From positions 62,001 to 126,000 of the forward strand of contig JABTTQ020000358.1 of NCBI GenBank assembly GCA_016081115.2: a stretch of DNA of 64,000 bases, in the 5' to 3' direction. Position 1 is the stretch's first letter, and the number at the start of each line of letters is the position of its first letter. This document shows, piece after piece, positions 47,556 through 58,900 of the stretch. The notes under the pieces are model-generated. The model saw nothing but the letters and a program-made list of their open reading frames with translations. It was not told where the DNA came from and ran no database searches. The translations under genes were made by a program, and so were the position numbers. The stretch comes from Rehmannia glutinosa (taxonomy: Eukaryota > Streptophyta > Magnoliopsida > Lamiales > Orobanchaceae).

Positions 47556-48714
47556 TAAGTTGCACTAGTAATTCACTCTGTGAGTTGCACATATATTTTA
47601 TTTTAATATTATTATTTTATAATATCTATTAACATGAACTAGTATTTATTATTTTATTTTAATTGTAATATTCATATAAATTTATTAAAAACAATATCAA
47701 TTTTATATTTTCAATTATAATCTTAAATGTCATTCAGAATTATCCCTCAATTTATGCATGTCTCTAAATTATTTTTTATATATTATTTTCTTTCTCACAC
47801 ACCTCTATATAAATAATTATATATAATTTGTGAGACATGTATTTTTATATTGTACTTGTACTGTTGAAAAAAATGAATACTTCACATTGTTAATATAAAA
47901 TATAAATTGAGATATTATTCATAATAATATGGTAGAAAAAATTGTGAATAAATTTAAAATAAACTATCATATCATTGATATAAACATTAGTAGTATTAAC
48001 ATCAATTTTACAGCAATATCATAGTAATCCACTAAAAAACTTACGAACATAAACATGATATAACTGAAAACAGGATATAGAAATAGTACAATTGATATCA
48101 ATATTTATTCTTTGACATTTATTTTCAATAGATGCATGTAAACGTCACGAGTTTTCTCATTTTGATCAACAATGGATTGATGTGAATCACCCATCAATCA
48201 AAAGAAATAATACAATACACTGGGAAGTTTGACAATACAAAAAATTTTAACTGGAAAGTTTAATTTAAAATATAACATCAATCGATTAATCCTATATAAA
48301 TGATTATATAATTGATTTTATAGCAATTTATTTAATGGCATTGGTTGACGGTATAATTATTAATTGTCATATATTGGTTTAACAACATATTATTTTCATT
48401 ACAGAAAATTTTTCTATTGACTTACCAAAACAAAACACCATCAATTTTGGATAACTCCAAAATATACATTGGTCTCTAGATATTGATTATTTCATCTTCC
48501 AATATTGATTTATTAATTTACTAAAGTAAAGCACCATCAATTCTATGATTGTTTTCTAGAGTTTAGTTAATAAACTATAAAAAATAATAAATACTAATTG
48601 ATTTCATATACAAATTAAGTAATTATATGACTGATTTTATAGGACAATTGTAGTATTGATTGATCATGTCAATTATTTAATATCAATTTGATTAGTTTTA
48701 TTAATCTCACATCA

Positions 48715-49190
48715 AGATATGAAAGATATATGTACAATTTTCAAGCAATCAAATATTTGTTACCATTTTCAGTTTTGTAAATATTTTAATTATTTATTTT
48801 TCTTAATTAAAGTGATATATTGTTGTCCAATCATAAACTTGTGCCCCCTTGGAAATTAAAAAAAAAACTCTCATTCACAATTATTGTCTTTTTTTTTAAG
48901 TTAATACATTTTTCTAAACTAACAAATATTTAATCATAAGGTACGATTTTCTTAATTTTTGTTAAACTTCCTGTCAATTATCCGTTGCGTGTAGCATAGT
49001 CAAATTCAATTAAAAAATATAAATAGATACTCTCAATTGTTTTACCAAATGCTTAGTTTTAAAATTCCTTCAATCAATAGTTGATGATATCTATAGATTG
49101 AATAAATATAATAATAAATAGTTATTGTATCTATAGTAATGATTACAGTCAATTTATTGATTGTATATGACAGTTATAGGATTGATTATA
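48715..49190. repeat. Internal direct repeat, unit 1
   Basis: GATATGAAAGATATATGTACAATTTTC..., TATTGTTGTCCAATCATA, CTTCCTGTCAATTATCC and AATAGTTGATGATATCTATAG occur in the same order at 49835-50345, about 1.1 kb to the right, with moderate divergence. It is a duplication inside the Helitron-like element; no coding role. Confidence 0.7.
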
Positions 49191-49834
49191 GAGTTTTTAA
49201 ATTTTCAAATCTCAAAAAATATTACAATCGTGACCGAAGAAATAATTCGCCAATAAAATATTTATGTTACTAAAGATTCTTGCCATTGACTTGCCAAATC
49301 AAAGCACCGCTAAATTTAGATAACTCCAAAACATGCATTGGTTAGGAGAATATTTGGATTGATTTATCCAAAACAGTATCTTATTTTATATCTTTTCTTT
49401 TTTTATTCTTTTTTTTTTCTGATTGAGTTGCCTTAGTTATATCATATATATATATATATACTAATTTTATTCGATAGTAATTCGATTTGTTAATTATTCT
49501 TAATTAAGTAAATTATTATCAAACTTAACACCAACGTTAATCAATGGACCAATTAGAAGCCAATTCATTTTTTCTAGACTGAACTTAATTAGTATTTGTT
49601 CACACTTTTGAAAATACCAATATTTCAAAAATAAATATAATAAATAAATATTGCAACAACAATTGAATCAATATGAAATAAAAATACGACATTCCTTCAA
49701 AATCATGATATCAAAATCAAACATCTTATTAATAATGAAATATTTTCAAAATCATCCATAAAAAAGTCCATAATCCAAAATCAATTTAAATATAAATGGA
49801 ATTTGGCACAAAAAAAATGAATATTTAAATAAAT

Positions 49835-50345
49835 ATATGAAAGAGATATGTACAAAATTTCCGAGCAATAAATATTTGTTACCATTTTGAGTTTTATAAA
49901 TCCTCCAATCAATTGTTTTTCTTAAGCTAATACATTGTTGTCCAATTATACAATTATACTCCCTTGTAAATCGGAAAACAAATGCCCCACTGACCAATTA
50001 TTGTCTTTTTTATTAAAAAGTAATACATTATAATTTTTCTAAATTAATAAATCTTTAATCTTAAAGTGCGATTTTCTCTCTTTTTTTTCCTTAAACATCT
50101 TGTCAATTATCCACTCACATAGTATTGTCAAATTCGATTAATAAAATATATATATATATATATATTGTCTATGAATAAAAGTATAATTAGATATGGTCAA
50201 TTGTTTTAACAAGGCTAAATTTTGAAAATTTCCAATCAATAGTTCATTGTATCTATAAGATTTATTAGAAAAATAATAAATACTTATTGTATCTATAGGA
50301 TTAAATATCATTAATTTATTAATTGTATACAACCATTATAATTTT
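49835..50345. repeat. Internal direct repeat, unit 2
   Basis: The second copy of the unit at 48715-49190: GAAAGAGATATGTACAAAATTTCC, TTGTTGTCCAATTATA, CATCTTGTCAATTATCC, AATAGTTCATTGTATCTATAAG in abridged blocks. A TA run at 50148-50164 interrupts it. It overlaps the left side of the decayed B3 gene region. Confidence 0.7.
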
Positions 50346-50364
50346 GGCAACCACGTTTGCATGA

Positions 50365-50577
50365 AAATCTGGATTTCGCTTGCTTTAATCCTAAGCACAA
50401 TAATGTCTTCCATTATGCCTTATAATTGCATCATTTCGTTCTTTGTGTGTACCCTTGATAAAATCGTTCCAAAACTTCATATGTATAAGTTGTTGATAAA
50501 AAAAATATTAACAAAAAAATCTCACCACTAAATAAACATAAGATATTGCAAACTTATACACACACACACACACGCAC

Positions 50578-50619
<42 letters not shown>

Positions 50620-51628
50620 AAATACTCACCAAACGAGGTTTTTTATATGTGACTTTGAGAGAATAAATCGAAAAGTCGGATTCTCAAATGCATCCACCTT
50701 AATGCCATCATCGTCAGAATCATCGATGCATGTTGCACACGTATTAATTAAATCAATCAATTAATTTATAATTAAACATAAATATCATATATATATATAT
50801 ATATATATAATTTAAACTATAATATATTACCTGAGCTGATATTAAATACACGTATAGTCGGGTGCACATCGATTCTCTCACATGAATCATTATTAGAAAA
50901 TATTGACACATAAAAAATGTGGTTGGCACGATAAGAGAAAATCAATATTTCACCATCTGAAATTTTGTTATGATGGGCGAATTTGCTCCATCCATCCATA
51001 AAATAGAACGCGCCATAGGGACTGACCACTTTGACTGTCCAAGTATGTCCGTTCACATTATGCATGTCACAATTTAATAGTGTAAGATCATTATATTGAC
51101 TGTCGAATTTGCATGGAAGACCTAACACAAAAAATTTAATGTAATTACAATTTGTAATGAATTTCTAATTGAACAATATAAGAAGTCATCACAATAAGTA
51201 GGTAGAAGTTTATTGCTGAATCAAAACTATAATACTAATAACAAAAAAAAAATGTCGAATCAAAACAAAACAATATATGCCGAATCAAAACTATAGAACT
51301 AATAACCAAAAAAAAGATGTTGTGAAGATAGAAGTGTATATATATGAAGAGAAAATGTATGTTGACACAAAATATCTTGACAAAAAATATGCTAGTATAA
51401 GGAATAATAAAAAAATTAGCAAATCATACAAAAAAACAACTTTAAAAAAACACAACAAAAATATCAAGAATAATAAAAAAAGAAATTCATCAAACATTGT
51501 TCGTACATATCTACGATATAGTATATATAACAACTCTTGTTTATTGCCAAATTCAAGTTCAACACTGTCGATGTTAGTGGGACACTTGATGAAAACGGAA
51601 ATAGAGGAAAATGTGAAGATGAAGCCAT
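50365..51628 (-). pseudogene. B3/REM-like transcription factor gene, captured and partly decayed
   Basis: On the minus strand one exon, 51121-50831, is intact between an acceptor (TTTTTGTGTTAG) and a donor (CTCAG/GTAATA) and encodes 97 codons of a B3 DNA-binding domain: LPCKF, GHTWTVKV, GAFYFMDGWSKFAHHNKISDG, ILIFSYR. Next come a linker and the start of a second B3 domain (DSDDDGIKVDAFENPTFRF, then SKSHIKNLVW) near 50725-50629, and its middle part (MKFWNDFIKGTHKERNDAII, GRHYCA) near 50480-50395, where a stop follows. A possible start ATGGCTTCATCTTC lies at 51628. Two B3 domains in tandem fit the REM subfamily, nuclear DNA-binding proteins of reproductive meristems. No good acceptor is found for the linker exon, so it is called a pseudogene; an alternative is a still-expressed chimeric gene. 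Confidence 0.6.
50558..50621. repeat. Compound CA/TA/GT palindrome
   Basis: A CA run, then a TA run, then a GT run form an almost perfect 64-bp inverted repeat able to extrude a cruciform or adopt Z-DNA. It sits between B3-like exons of the captured gene. Confidence 0.85.
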
Positions 51629-52013
51629 ATTTGGTGGTTATTCTTCGAATTTAGGATCAACAATCAAAGTGTTTCTCTAATGCAACTTAAGTAGTATAAA
51701 TATAAGAAGATTTAGCATAAACAATAAGCTGCCAAAAAAATCTCTGAACACAAAATCAATTGTTAATTCAATGGTGAAAGATACATACAATCATAATTTG
51801 TCTATTTTAACTATTATTAAACAATTTAGGAAAGTTTGAGTAGTCATCTTAAAACTTGATTAATTAATATTATATTGTACAAAATTGCACCAACACCATT
51901 GAAACAAATAAATAATATATTTGATGAAGATATGATGTATAGAATCAACACATTATTGTAATATATATTTAAGAACTTACATATACTAATATATATATAT
52001 ATATATATATATA

Positions 52014-52878
52014 TAGGATTTAGATCTAGTGAGTCCACATTAGTTATGTGAGTATGTGAGACCAAATCTGGAGCGTTGAGTTATTTTTTAAACGGTCTAA
52101 ATTAATCAGCTTTTGTCCTTTTTTAATGGTTAATTAATTGAAGAAAAGGACTTTTTGGTAAATCATATTTTATATCAATTATTAGGGGGGAGTTATATTT
52201 GGTAGTGATTTTTCATATTCCTAGAATTAAGGAATCGGTTTTAATCGTGATCTCTCATCCATTTCTTCTCTTTTGAGTCTACGAAAACTGAATTAAGAAA
52301 AACTCTCTCGGACGAAAATCTCACTCGGTTGAAACTCTCAATCTCTCTCTGTTAAAGATTTCTTCACATCTCCCTCGCGAAAGATTTCTTCACCTCTGGT
52401 TGTTCTTCGAAGCGGCAGCAACTCGACGGCAATTATTCGAAGTGGCACCATCTCCGAGTCGTCTGAATGGCCTCGCCTTCTTCTCCGAGTCGACGGCCAC
52501 ATTGTAGTTGGAACAAGTTTTTTTTTTTAATTCATCTTTCGGAATTTTTTTCAAGAATTTATGGGTTACAAAACTCCTTCTCTAAATATATCATTTGCAC
52601 AAACATATGATAATGTCTGAATTTCTATTTTTTTAATAGTTTTTTATTTATTGTTGCAGTTTTGAAAAACCTAGAACCTTAGAATAATTGTGGTTTTCAT
52701 TTTTTTACTTTATTTTTGTTGGTTTTTTGGGGGTATTGTTACATTTTTAGGATGTTGATATGTTCTTTATTTTAGTTTTGAGTTTGGGTAAGTTCCTGCT
52801 ATTTTTTTTTTAGTTTTTGATGTAACACGATGAAAAGTTAGGGAAATAGGGTTTAAATTGCTATGTTTTTATGTCAAA
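52014..52878 (+). other. Unclassified repeat-like segment with a leader-like CT-rich core
   Basis: It starts just after a TA run with GGATTTAGATCTAGTGAGTCCAC and the phrase GAGACCAAATCTGGA, resembling the border at 37231 (GGACCAAATCTGAACC). From 52250 to 52500 it carries CTCTCTC-rich sequence like a plant 5' leader, ending in TCCGAGTCGACGGCC. No open frame with a domain follows. It may be another non-autonomous element carrying a promoter-like segment. Confidence 0.35.
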
Positions 52879-54340
52879 CTAGTAATCCCGCATGTGCGTT
52901 GCACGTGTATTGTTATTTTATTACTATTCACATGCATTATTATTTTTATTATTATTTACGTGTAATATTATTTTATGTTATTGGTTTATACTGAAACTAT
53001 ATATTAACATGAGTGTTATTTATTACTTTATTAATAATAAAATATTCATATAAAGTAAATAAAAATAAAATCTATTTATAAAATTTACATTTTCAATTAT
53101 AGACTTAAATTCCAAATTTAATTCTTGAAAACATTAAGTGAATCGATTAAAAAGGATAATTAAATATAGTAAATTTTAATAATTCAATATAATAACATTA
53201 GTCAAAACAATTTGTCTATACTTGATACCTTGGCATTTTCCCAGTTGACGTTCTTTGTAGAAAACATTATCTAACAAATATTTCTAATATTTTTCTCAAG
53301 CATATTATGGCCGGCTTAAATAGTCTGAAAACCAATTAATATAGTTAGTAAATAGTATTTATCACTGAAAGGGGTTCTTGAAATGGATATGTCTCAATGC
53401 TCAATTCAAAATTTTCACTGTTTATAGGTTTTTGAGTTTTTCAGACTTTTCTGAGAGATTATCTGTAGATGTGGATCCTAATAAATCAAATTTTTTGCAA
53501 ACATACAAAGTACCAACACTTTACAAATGATATAAAGACAAATATAGTAATAAATTAAATGCATGCTATTATTATTATTGTTGTTGTTGTTGTTGTTGTT
53601 ATTATTATTATTGTTTTTGTTATTTCACATTGTGATTTCAATACTTTAATTAATTGTGTGAAAACTAATCATTCAAGTGTTTTACTTCTAAATTAAATCA
53701 AAATTTCAAGAATTAATAATCAATTCATAGATTTATTCATACATATAATATAAAAATACATAAAGATATTTTTATTCTATTGTATAACTTAGTAAGAAAA
53801 AAATAGACCAGTTTCATATCATAGAATTAACGTGTGGATAATTCAAGATAATAAGGTGTTAATGGTACAATTGTATTTTTTTTTCTTTATAATGACTAAT
53901 GAGAAAGAGAAAAAGACTCGAATGCATTGTGAATATATTTTCTATATAATAGATATTTTTTTATGATATTGACTATATATTTTTAAAGAAGAATGAATAA
54001 AGATTTCTATAATCAATTAATAAGATTTAAATTGAGACATTATTCAAAATAATATGGCAGAAATATCATGAATAAAATTTTTGTAGCAAATTATTTTTCA
54101 TTAGATATAAATTGTAGTTCTATTATCGCAAATTTTACAGCAATATCATAATAATACATTAAACAAATCATGAATATAAACATGATATAACTGAAACAGA
54201 GAATAGAAACCGTACCGTTGACATCTATGTCTATTCTCTACCGTTTATTTTCAGTAGTTGTAGATCCCTTGAGTTTTCTCATTTTGATCAATAATGAATT
54301 GTTGTAAACTTGGGGTTTTATCATGAACCTTCACCATTAA
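52879..54340 (-). mobile_element. Helitron-like element, copy 3, truncated
   Basis: The left border, minus strand, is CGCATGTGCGGG-like hairpin then ATTACTAG (CTAG at 52879-52882), the same as at 34726. The following 200 bp and the block at 54040-54330 (ATATGGCAGAAATATCATGAATAAA, TTTACAGCAATATCATAATAATACAT, AAACATGATATAACTGAAACAG in abridged form) match 47565-48200. The B3-carrying portion is absent. A (GTT)n/(ATT)n microsatellite lies at 53568-53615. No coding region. Confidence 0.5.
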
Positions 54341-54671
54341 ACGTAAACATGTGATTATATTGAATATTTTATCCAATATAGTGCAAACGAAATAAACGAG
54401 TTTATATAAACTAAAATAGTGACATCACATGTATAATATAACGGTAATTCAACATTATGCTAATTAAATATATTCATCTTTGAGCGAAAAAAACTTTGTT
54501 GGATGTGTGATTATTCGTGGAATAATTTTTTTTTAAAAGAAATCTCATTTCTTTCTAAAATTAACTCGTATTTCTATTTCCATTTCGCATGTCTCAATAC
54601 CCAATCATAACATTTCATTGTCTCCTTTCATTCATACAAAGAATTTACGCAAAAACTTATATGAGACAGAG

Positions 54672-54835
54672 AAAGTCCGTGAGACGGTGATACTTTTATT
54701 GTAAAAAGTGATAATATTAGTGTAAAAAGTGATATTTGTCTAAATACCTCTAAATACAATAATTTTAGTGTATTTAGACAAATATCACTTTTTACACCGT
54801 CTCACGGTCTTACAATCTCACGCCGTCTCACAAGA
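54672..54835. mobile_element. Fold-back MITE (GTGAGACGG family)
   Basis: TCCGTGAGACGGTGATAC...AAAAAGTGATATTTGTCTAAATAC on the left and GTATTTAGACAAATATCACTTTTTACACCGTCTCACGG on the right are near-perfect inverted arms around a 20-base loop (given as blocks AGTCCGTGAGACGGT / ACCGTCTCACGGTCT). A second GCCGTCTCAC follows. The TSD is not clear. Confidence 0.65.
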
Positions 54836-55320
54836 GATCTGGCAGAAGAATTTAATATATCATTTCCCTTTATTCAAAATCTCATTAAAAAAGTTGTAAT
54901 ATGGACTTGAGAGGTCAGAATCATGTAATGGAACAAAGAAAATCAAAAACCAGCCAATCAACTAAAACCCCGGGTGATAGGGTTTCTTACACTCATTGCT
55001 TGTTTGAGCCCAAACGAGGAGGCCGAAGGCCCACTCCTGACCATGTCGTCTTCTTCCCAAAATTATTGCTAGAAAATAGTTTTTTTCAAACCCTGGAGAT
55101 TTTTTATTTGATATATTTAATAATTAATGTTCAGTGCATAACATCAACCCAAGCCCATCTTTGTAGTTTGCATTTCCTACCAGAAAATGACAGCACCATT
55201 GTACTCTCCACGTTGTCTTTACTGTATAACTAATTCACCACGAGCGAATTGAGGTTTGTTAGCTGCTAGTCTACTAGCTAAACGGGGAAAAGAGAAAATC
55301 AGCTGAAGAACCCCTCTTCC
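54836..55320. other. Promoter region of the FtsZ2 gene
   Basis: No gene is supported. The 110-codon frame at 54901-55233 shows no domain. The transcription start of FtsZ2 probably lies near 55260-55320, ahead of a CT/GC-richer leader. Confidence 0.4.
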
Positions 55321-55355
55321 TTTTCGCCGACGTTACCAAATTTGCAGGCGCTCAG

Positions 55356-55814
55356 GTGAACAGATACAGTCTCGCTTCCATTTCATAATTATGATTTGGC
55401 ATTTTTTGGTCCTGTTGCAGTTTAAATGGCCACTTCTAGCAGTTGTTTTCATTTTTTTTTTTGTTCTTTTGTTTGATTTTCCTTTCTAACTGTTACAGCT
55501 ATTGTTCTGATGTACACTCTGCAGTTTGTGCCTTTTTTTCCTTCTTTATTCAATCTGGGTTTCGGTTCTTATGATTTTTTTTTTGTCTTTTTGATACGCC
55601 AGACTCTTTGTATTTTATGGGATGGTTAACAATTGCTTTCAGTTTTAGTTCTGTATTATTGAGTTGCCTTTACAATATGACTTCCAAATTAGGGCTCTTG
55701 TTTTTTTTTCCTGCGAACTTTGATGGTTTAAATTGGCCTAACACTTGTGCAGTCTGAATGTTGCACATTGTTATCATATTGGCTTCTTTTGATTAGCTGA
55801 TTTCTCTATTGCAG
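55356..55814 (+). other. Probable 5'UTR intron of FtsZ2
   Basis: A donor GCTCAG/GTGAAC at 55356 and an acceptor CTCTATTGCAG ending at 55814 bracket a T-rich intron. About 100 bases of leader then precede the ATG at 55915. Inferred from splice-site appearance. Confidence 0.5.
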
Positions 55815-55914
55815 GTAGTCAGACAAAGAAGGCTTAGATATAGTTGATAAGGTTCTGTAAATAGAGTGGGTCTGTGATTGTATAAAGGCAGGGTGGGCTT
55901 GAGTTTGTTTATTA

Positions 55915-58900
55915 ATGGCCACTTGCACGTCCCCTTATTTCACGCCTTCAGATACTCGTAGGCCAATCGGGGTATTGACTGTTTTTGGGGCCAGAGTTTC
56001 ACCCTTGAAATTGGTCGAAGAAAGGAATGGATTTTCAAGTGTCAGTCAAAAGTGTGTTTTAAATTCCCACCAGTTCAAATGTTCAGCAAACTCACACAGC
56101 GTTAAACAGTTTCAAAGTAAGGATTCTTTTCTGAATCTACACCCAGAGATAACGATGCTTCGAGGTGAGACGAACTCGACAATGACCAACCCTAGACATG
56201 ATAGTTCAAGTGGAAATGTAACTGAAAAATCGAGAGATTCATCAAGTTTGAACAATTATAATGATGCCAAGATCAAGGTTATTGGTGTTGGAGGCGGTGG
56301 CTCAAACGCTGTTAATCGTATGATTGAAAGTGCAATGAAGGGGGTTGAGTTCTGGATTGTTAACACTGATATCCAGGCCATGAGGATGTCGCCTGCTTTT
56401 CCTGAGCATCGTTTGCAGATTGGTCTAGAGTTGACCAGAGGACTTGGCGCTGGTGGGAACCCGGATATTGGAATGAATGCTGCTAAAGAAAGCAAAGAAT
56501 CTATAGAGGATGCAATTTATGGGGCAGACATGGTCTTTGTGACTGTAAGTTCATTTTTGATGGCCAAGTAACTTCAAGGACGAAAATGAAATTTAGTTAT
56601 TCCATTTTTGTCTTCAATACTTTTCCCTTTATGTAGAACTACCATAAAATGTAACATCATTCCAACTTATCACGAGGATCAAGAAGTTCCTTTCATGGAT
56701 AATTGTAACTAATTTTGATCGATTGATACCGAAAACAAATATGATATCTCCAAAGTATTTCTAAACAAGTAACCACAATGTGCACAAACCCCCCTTTTAA
56801 GATTATCCAATGTTCTAAGTATGAACAGTTGAATGTGTAATAAGTGGGATAACTGTTATTTTTCCGATTTCTAACTACTGTTCAACTTAAATATTTTATT
56901 GCCATGTCAATGTACTTTGTTAGAAAATGGAATATCAGGCTTCTTGAAAGACCCATACATTATGTATTGCATTTAGTTTAGTTCAAATTAAACTTGATGC
57001 TTTTTAATGCCATCCTTTTTCTGACGTTTGACCATAATCAGATTGCAATTTGTGTACACTGGAATCACGCTACTGTTTTCTTTTTCTATAGCTGTAAAGC
57101 TCAAAATTTGTTTTAAAACTTAATTTGAGGTACATCTCATACATATATGGTGGCCTGAGGGCTTATGATATTAAAAACGTTTGAAAATAAGCAGTCGTTT
57201 CTCAACTGGGTTGAGTTTATTGAGATTGGAGTGCCTCATAGGAAATAGAAATCTCTACCTTTATGAACATTTACTTAGCAAGAAACCACAACCTGTGCAT
57301 TTATGAAATGATCCTTCTGCTTGTTTCATTCTCTTATCTTGTAAAAATACAGGCTGGAATGGGTGGTGGAACAGGCACTGGTGGAGCTCCTGTAATTGCT
57401 GGACTTGCAAAGTCTATGGGTATTTTGACTGTTGGTATAGTCACCACTCCGTTTTCTTTTGAGGGACGAAGGAGAGCTATTCAAGCCCAAGAAGGAATTG
57501 CTGCTTTAAGAGAAAATGTTGACACTCTAATTGTCATTCCAAATGATAAACTACTGACTGCAGTTTCCCCATCTACACCAGTTACAGAAGCATTTAATCT
57601 TGCTGATGACATTCTTCGGCAAGGAGTTCGTGGTATCTCTGATATAATCACGGTATTGAGTGCATGCCTGACAATGTTGACTTTACATGTGGTTAATCAA
57701 ATGTGCTTATACATTTTAATTTCAATAATTGATCTATTGTTTCTTTCACTTCATTAATGAGTCATATGCTTTTGATAGGTGGCTAACTTATCGAGTCGCA
57801 CATGTTATATCCTTATGTTATTAGAATATATGTAAGGATTAATTATGGGATAAATATTAATAAGGATTTTTTATGCTGATACTTTATTGATCTCTATTTA
57901 AAATCTGAATGACATTTGATTTAATTTAAAATGTTTATAACCATGATTCTTGAGTGCACGACTGAGATCATTTATGAACCCGAATGACGTTATGACTTCA
58001 TAGAATGCATGTGATTCATCAAAAACTTGGGAGACTTGCATAACAGAGCCACTTATTCCTATGTATGTGATAATACAAATAGATTTGTAACATGCTAGTT
58101 GTGAAATTTTATTCTGTAGTGTTCTGTACAGAAATCAATTAATTGCAGTTTGTATTCTTAAGCAAGTCACGCAATTGATAATTCTTTTACATTATATGCA
58201 GATCCCAGGACTAGTAAATGTAGATTTTGCTGATGTGCAAGCTATTATGGCTAATGCAGGTTCTTCATTAATGGGAATAGGAACAGCCACAGGTACTGTG
58301 AAGAAGCCATTTTTTTCCATGTTAGAGTTGCTAGTGTATGTATTATATTGCTTTCTCGATGAAATCGAAATCCTCTTTCTCACTTTCTCTCTCTGGAAGT
58401 GTATGAAACTATTTCCTGGAAGCAACTTTTGTATATAGTGTAATCAGATTATCATTTTCAAGGTATTTTACCTATTTCTATATTCTAATTTGACATTTCA
58501 AACATGTGAGAGTTATTAATCCTTAGACTCAATATTGTCTTTTTAGTTTCTCCTATTGAAGTTTGGCAAATATATTGGCACACTAAATTCGTTAAATTTT
58601 GCAAATGCTATGGAAAGGAGGAATTAATATTTTCTCGAGGAATGAGAATAGACAACCTTGGAACTGAGACACGTGCACAAGAGTGTCATGAGAGATGTGC
58701 TTTCTACTTGACTTGCAGTTGTATGGTTCAACTTTTTTGAGTTGACCAGAAAGGAATAACTAGGGATAATATGGACGAAAAAAGAACAGCGATTAACTGC
58801 TCGGGCTTATGATCCTGAATTTCTGTCAATGTTACACAGTATTTATCCCCATTTTTCCCTTTTATTGGCTAACGGATTACGACAACAGAACTTCCTCTAG

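Larger units (their letters stand above)
47565..52013 (-). mobile_element. Helitron-like element carrying a B3-gene fragment, copy 2
   Basis: The left border, read on the minus strand, ends in ...GAATTACTAG (CTAG at 47565-47568) and shares the family's next 150 bp (ATATCTATTAACATGAACTAG, TTTTATTTTAATTGTAATATTCATATAAA in part) with 34726 and 52879. The right border is set at the TA run before GGATTTAGATC. The element holds a B3-domain gene region (50365-51628), a 500-bp internal direct duplication (48715-49190 and 49835-50345) and a CA/TA/GT palindrome. Its right 980 bp is a diverged copy of 34930-36060. No Rep/helicase gene is seen. Borders are approximate. Confidence 0.5.

Noticed and set aside
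54901..55233. 110-codon plus-strand frame upstream of FtsZ2
   Set aside because: No domain and located in the presumed promoter region.
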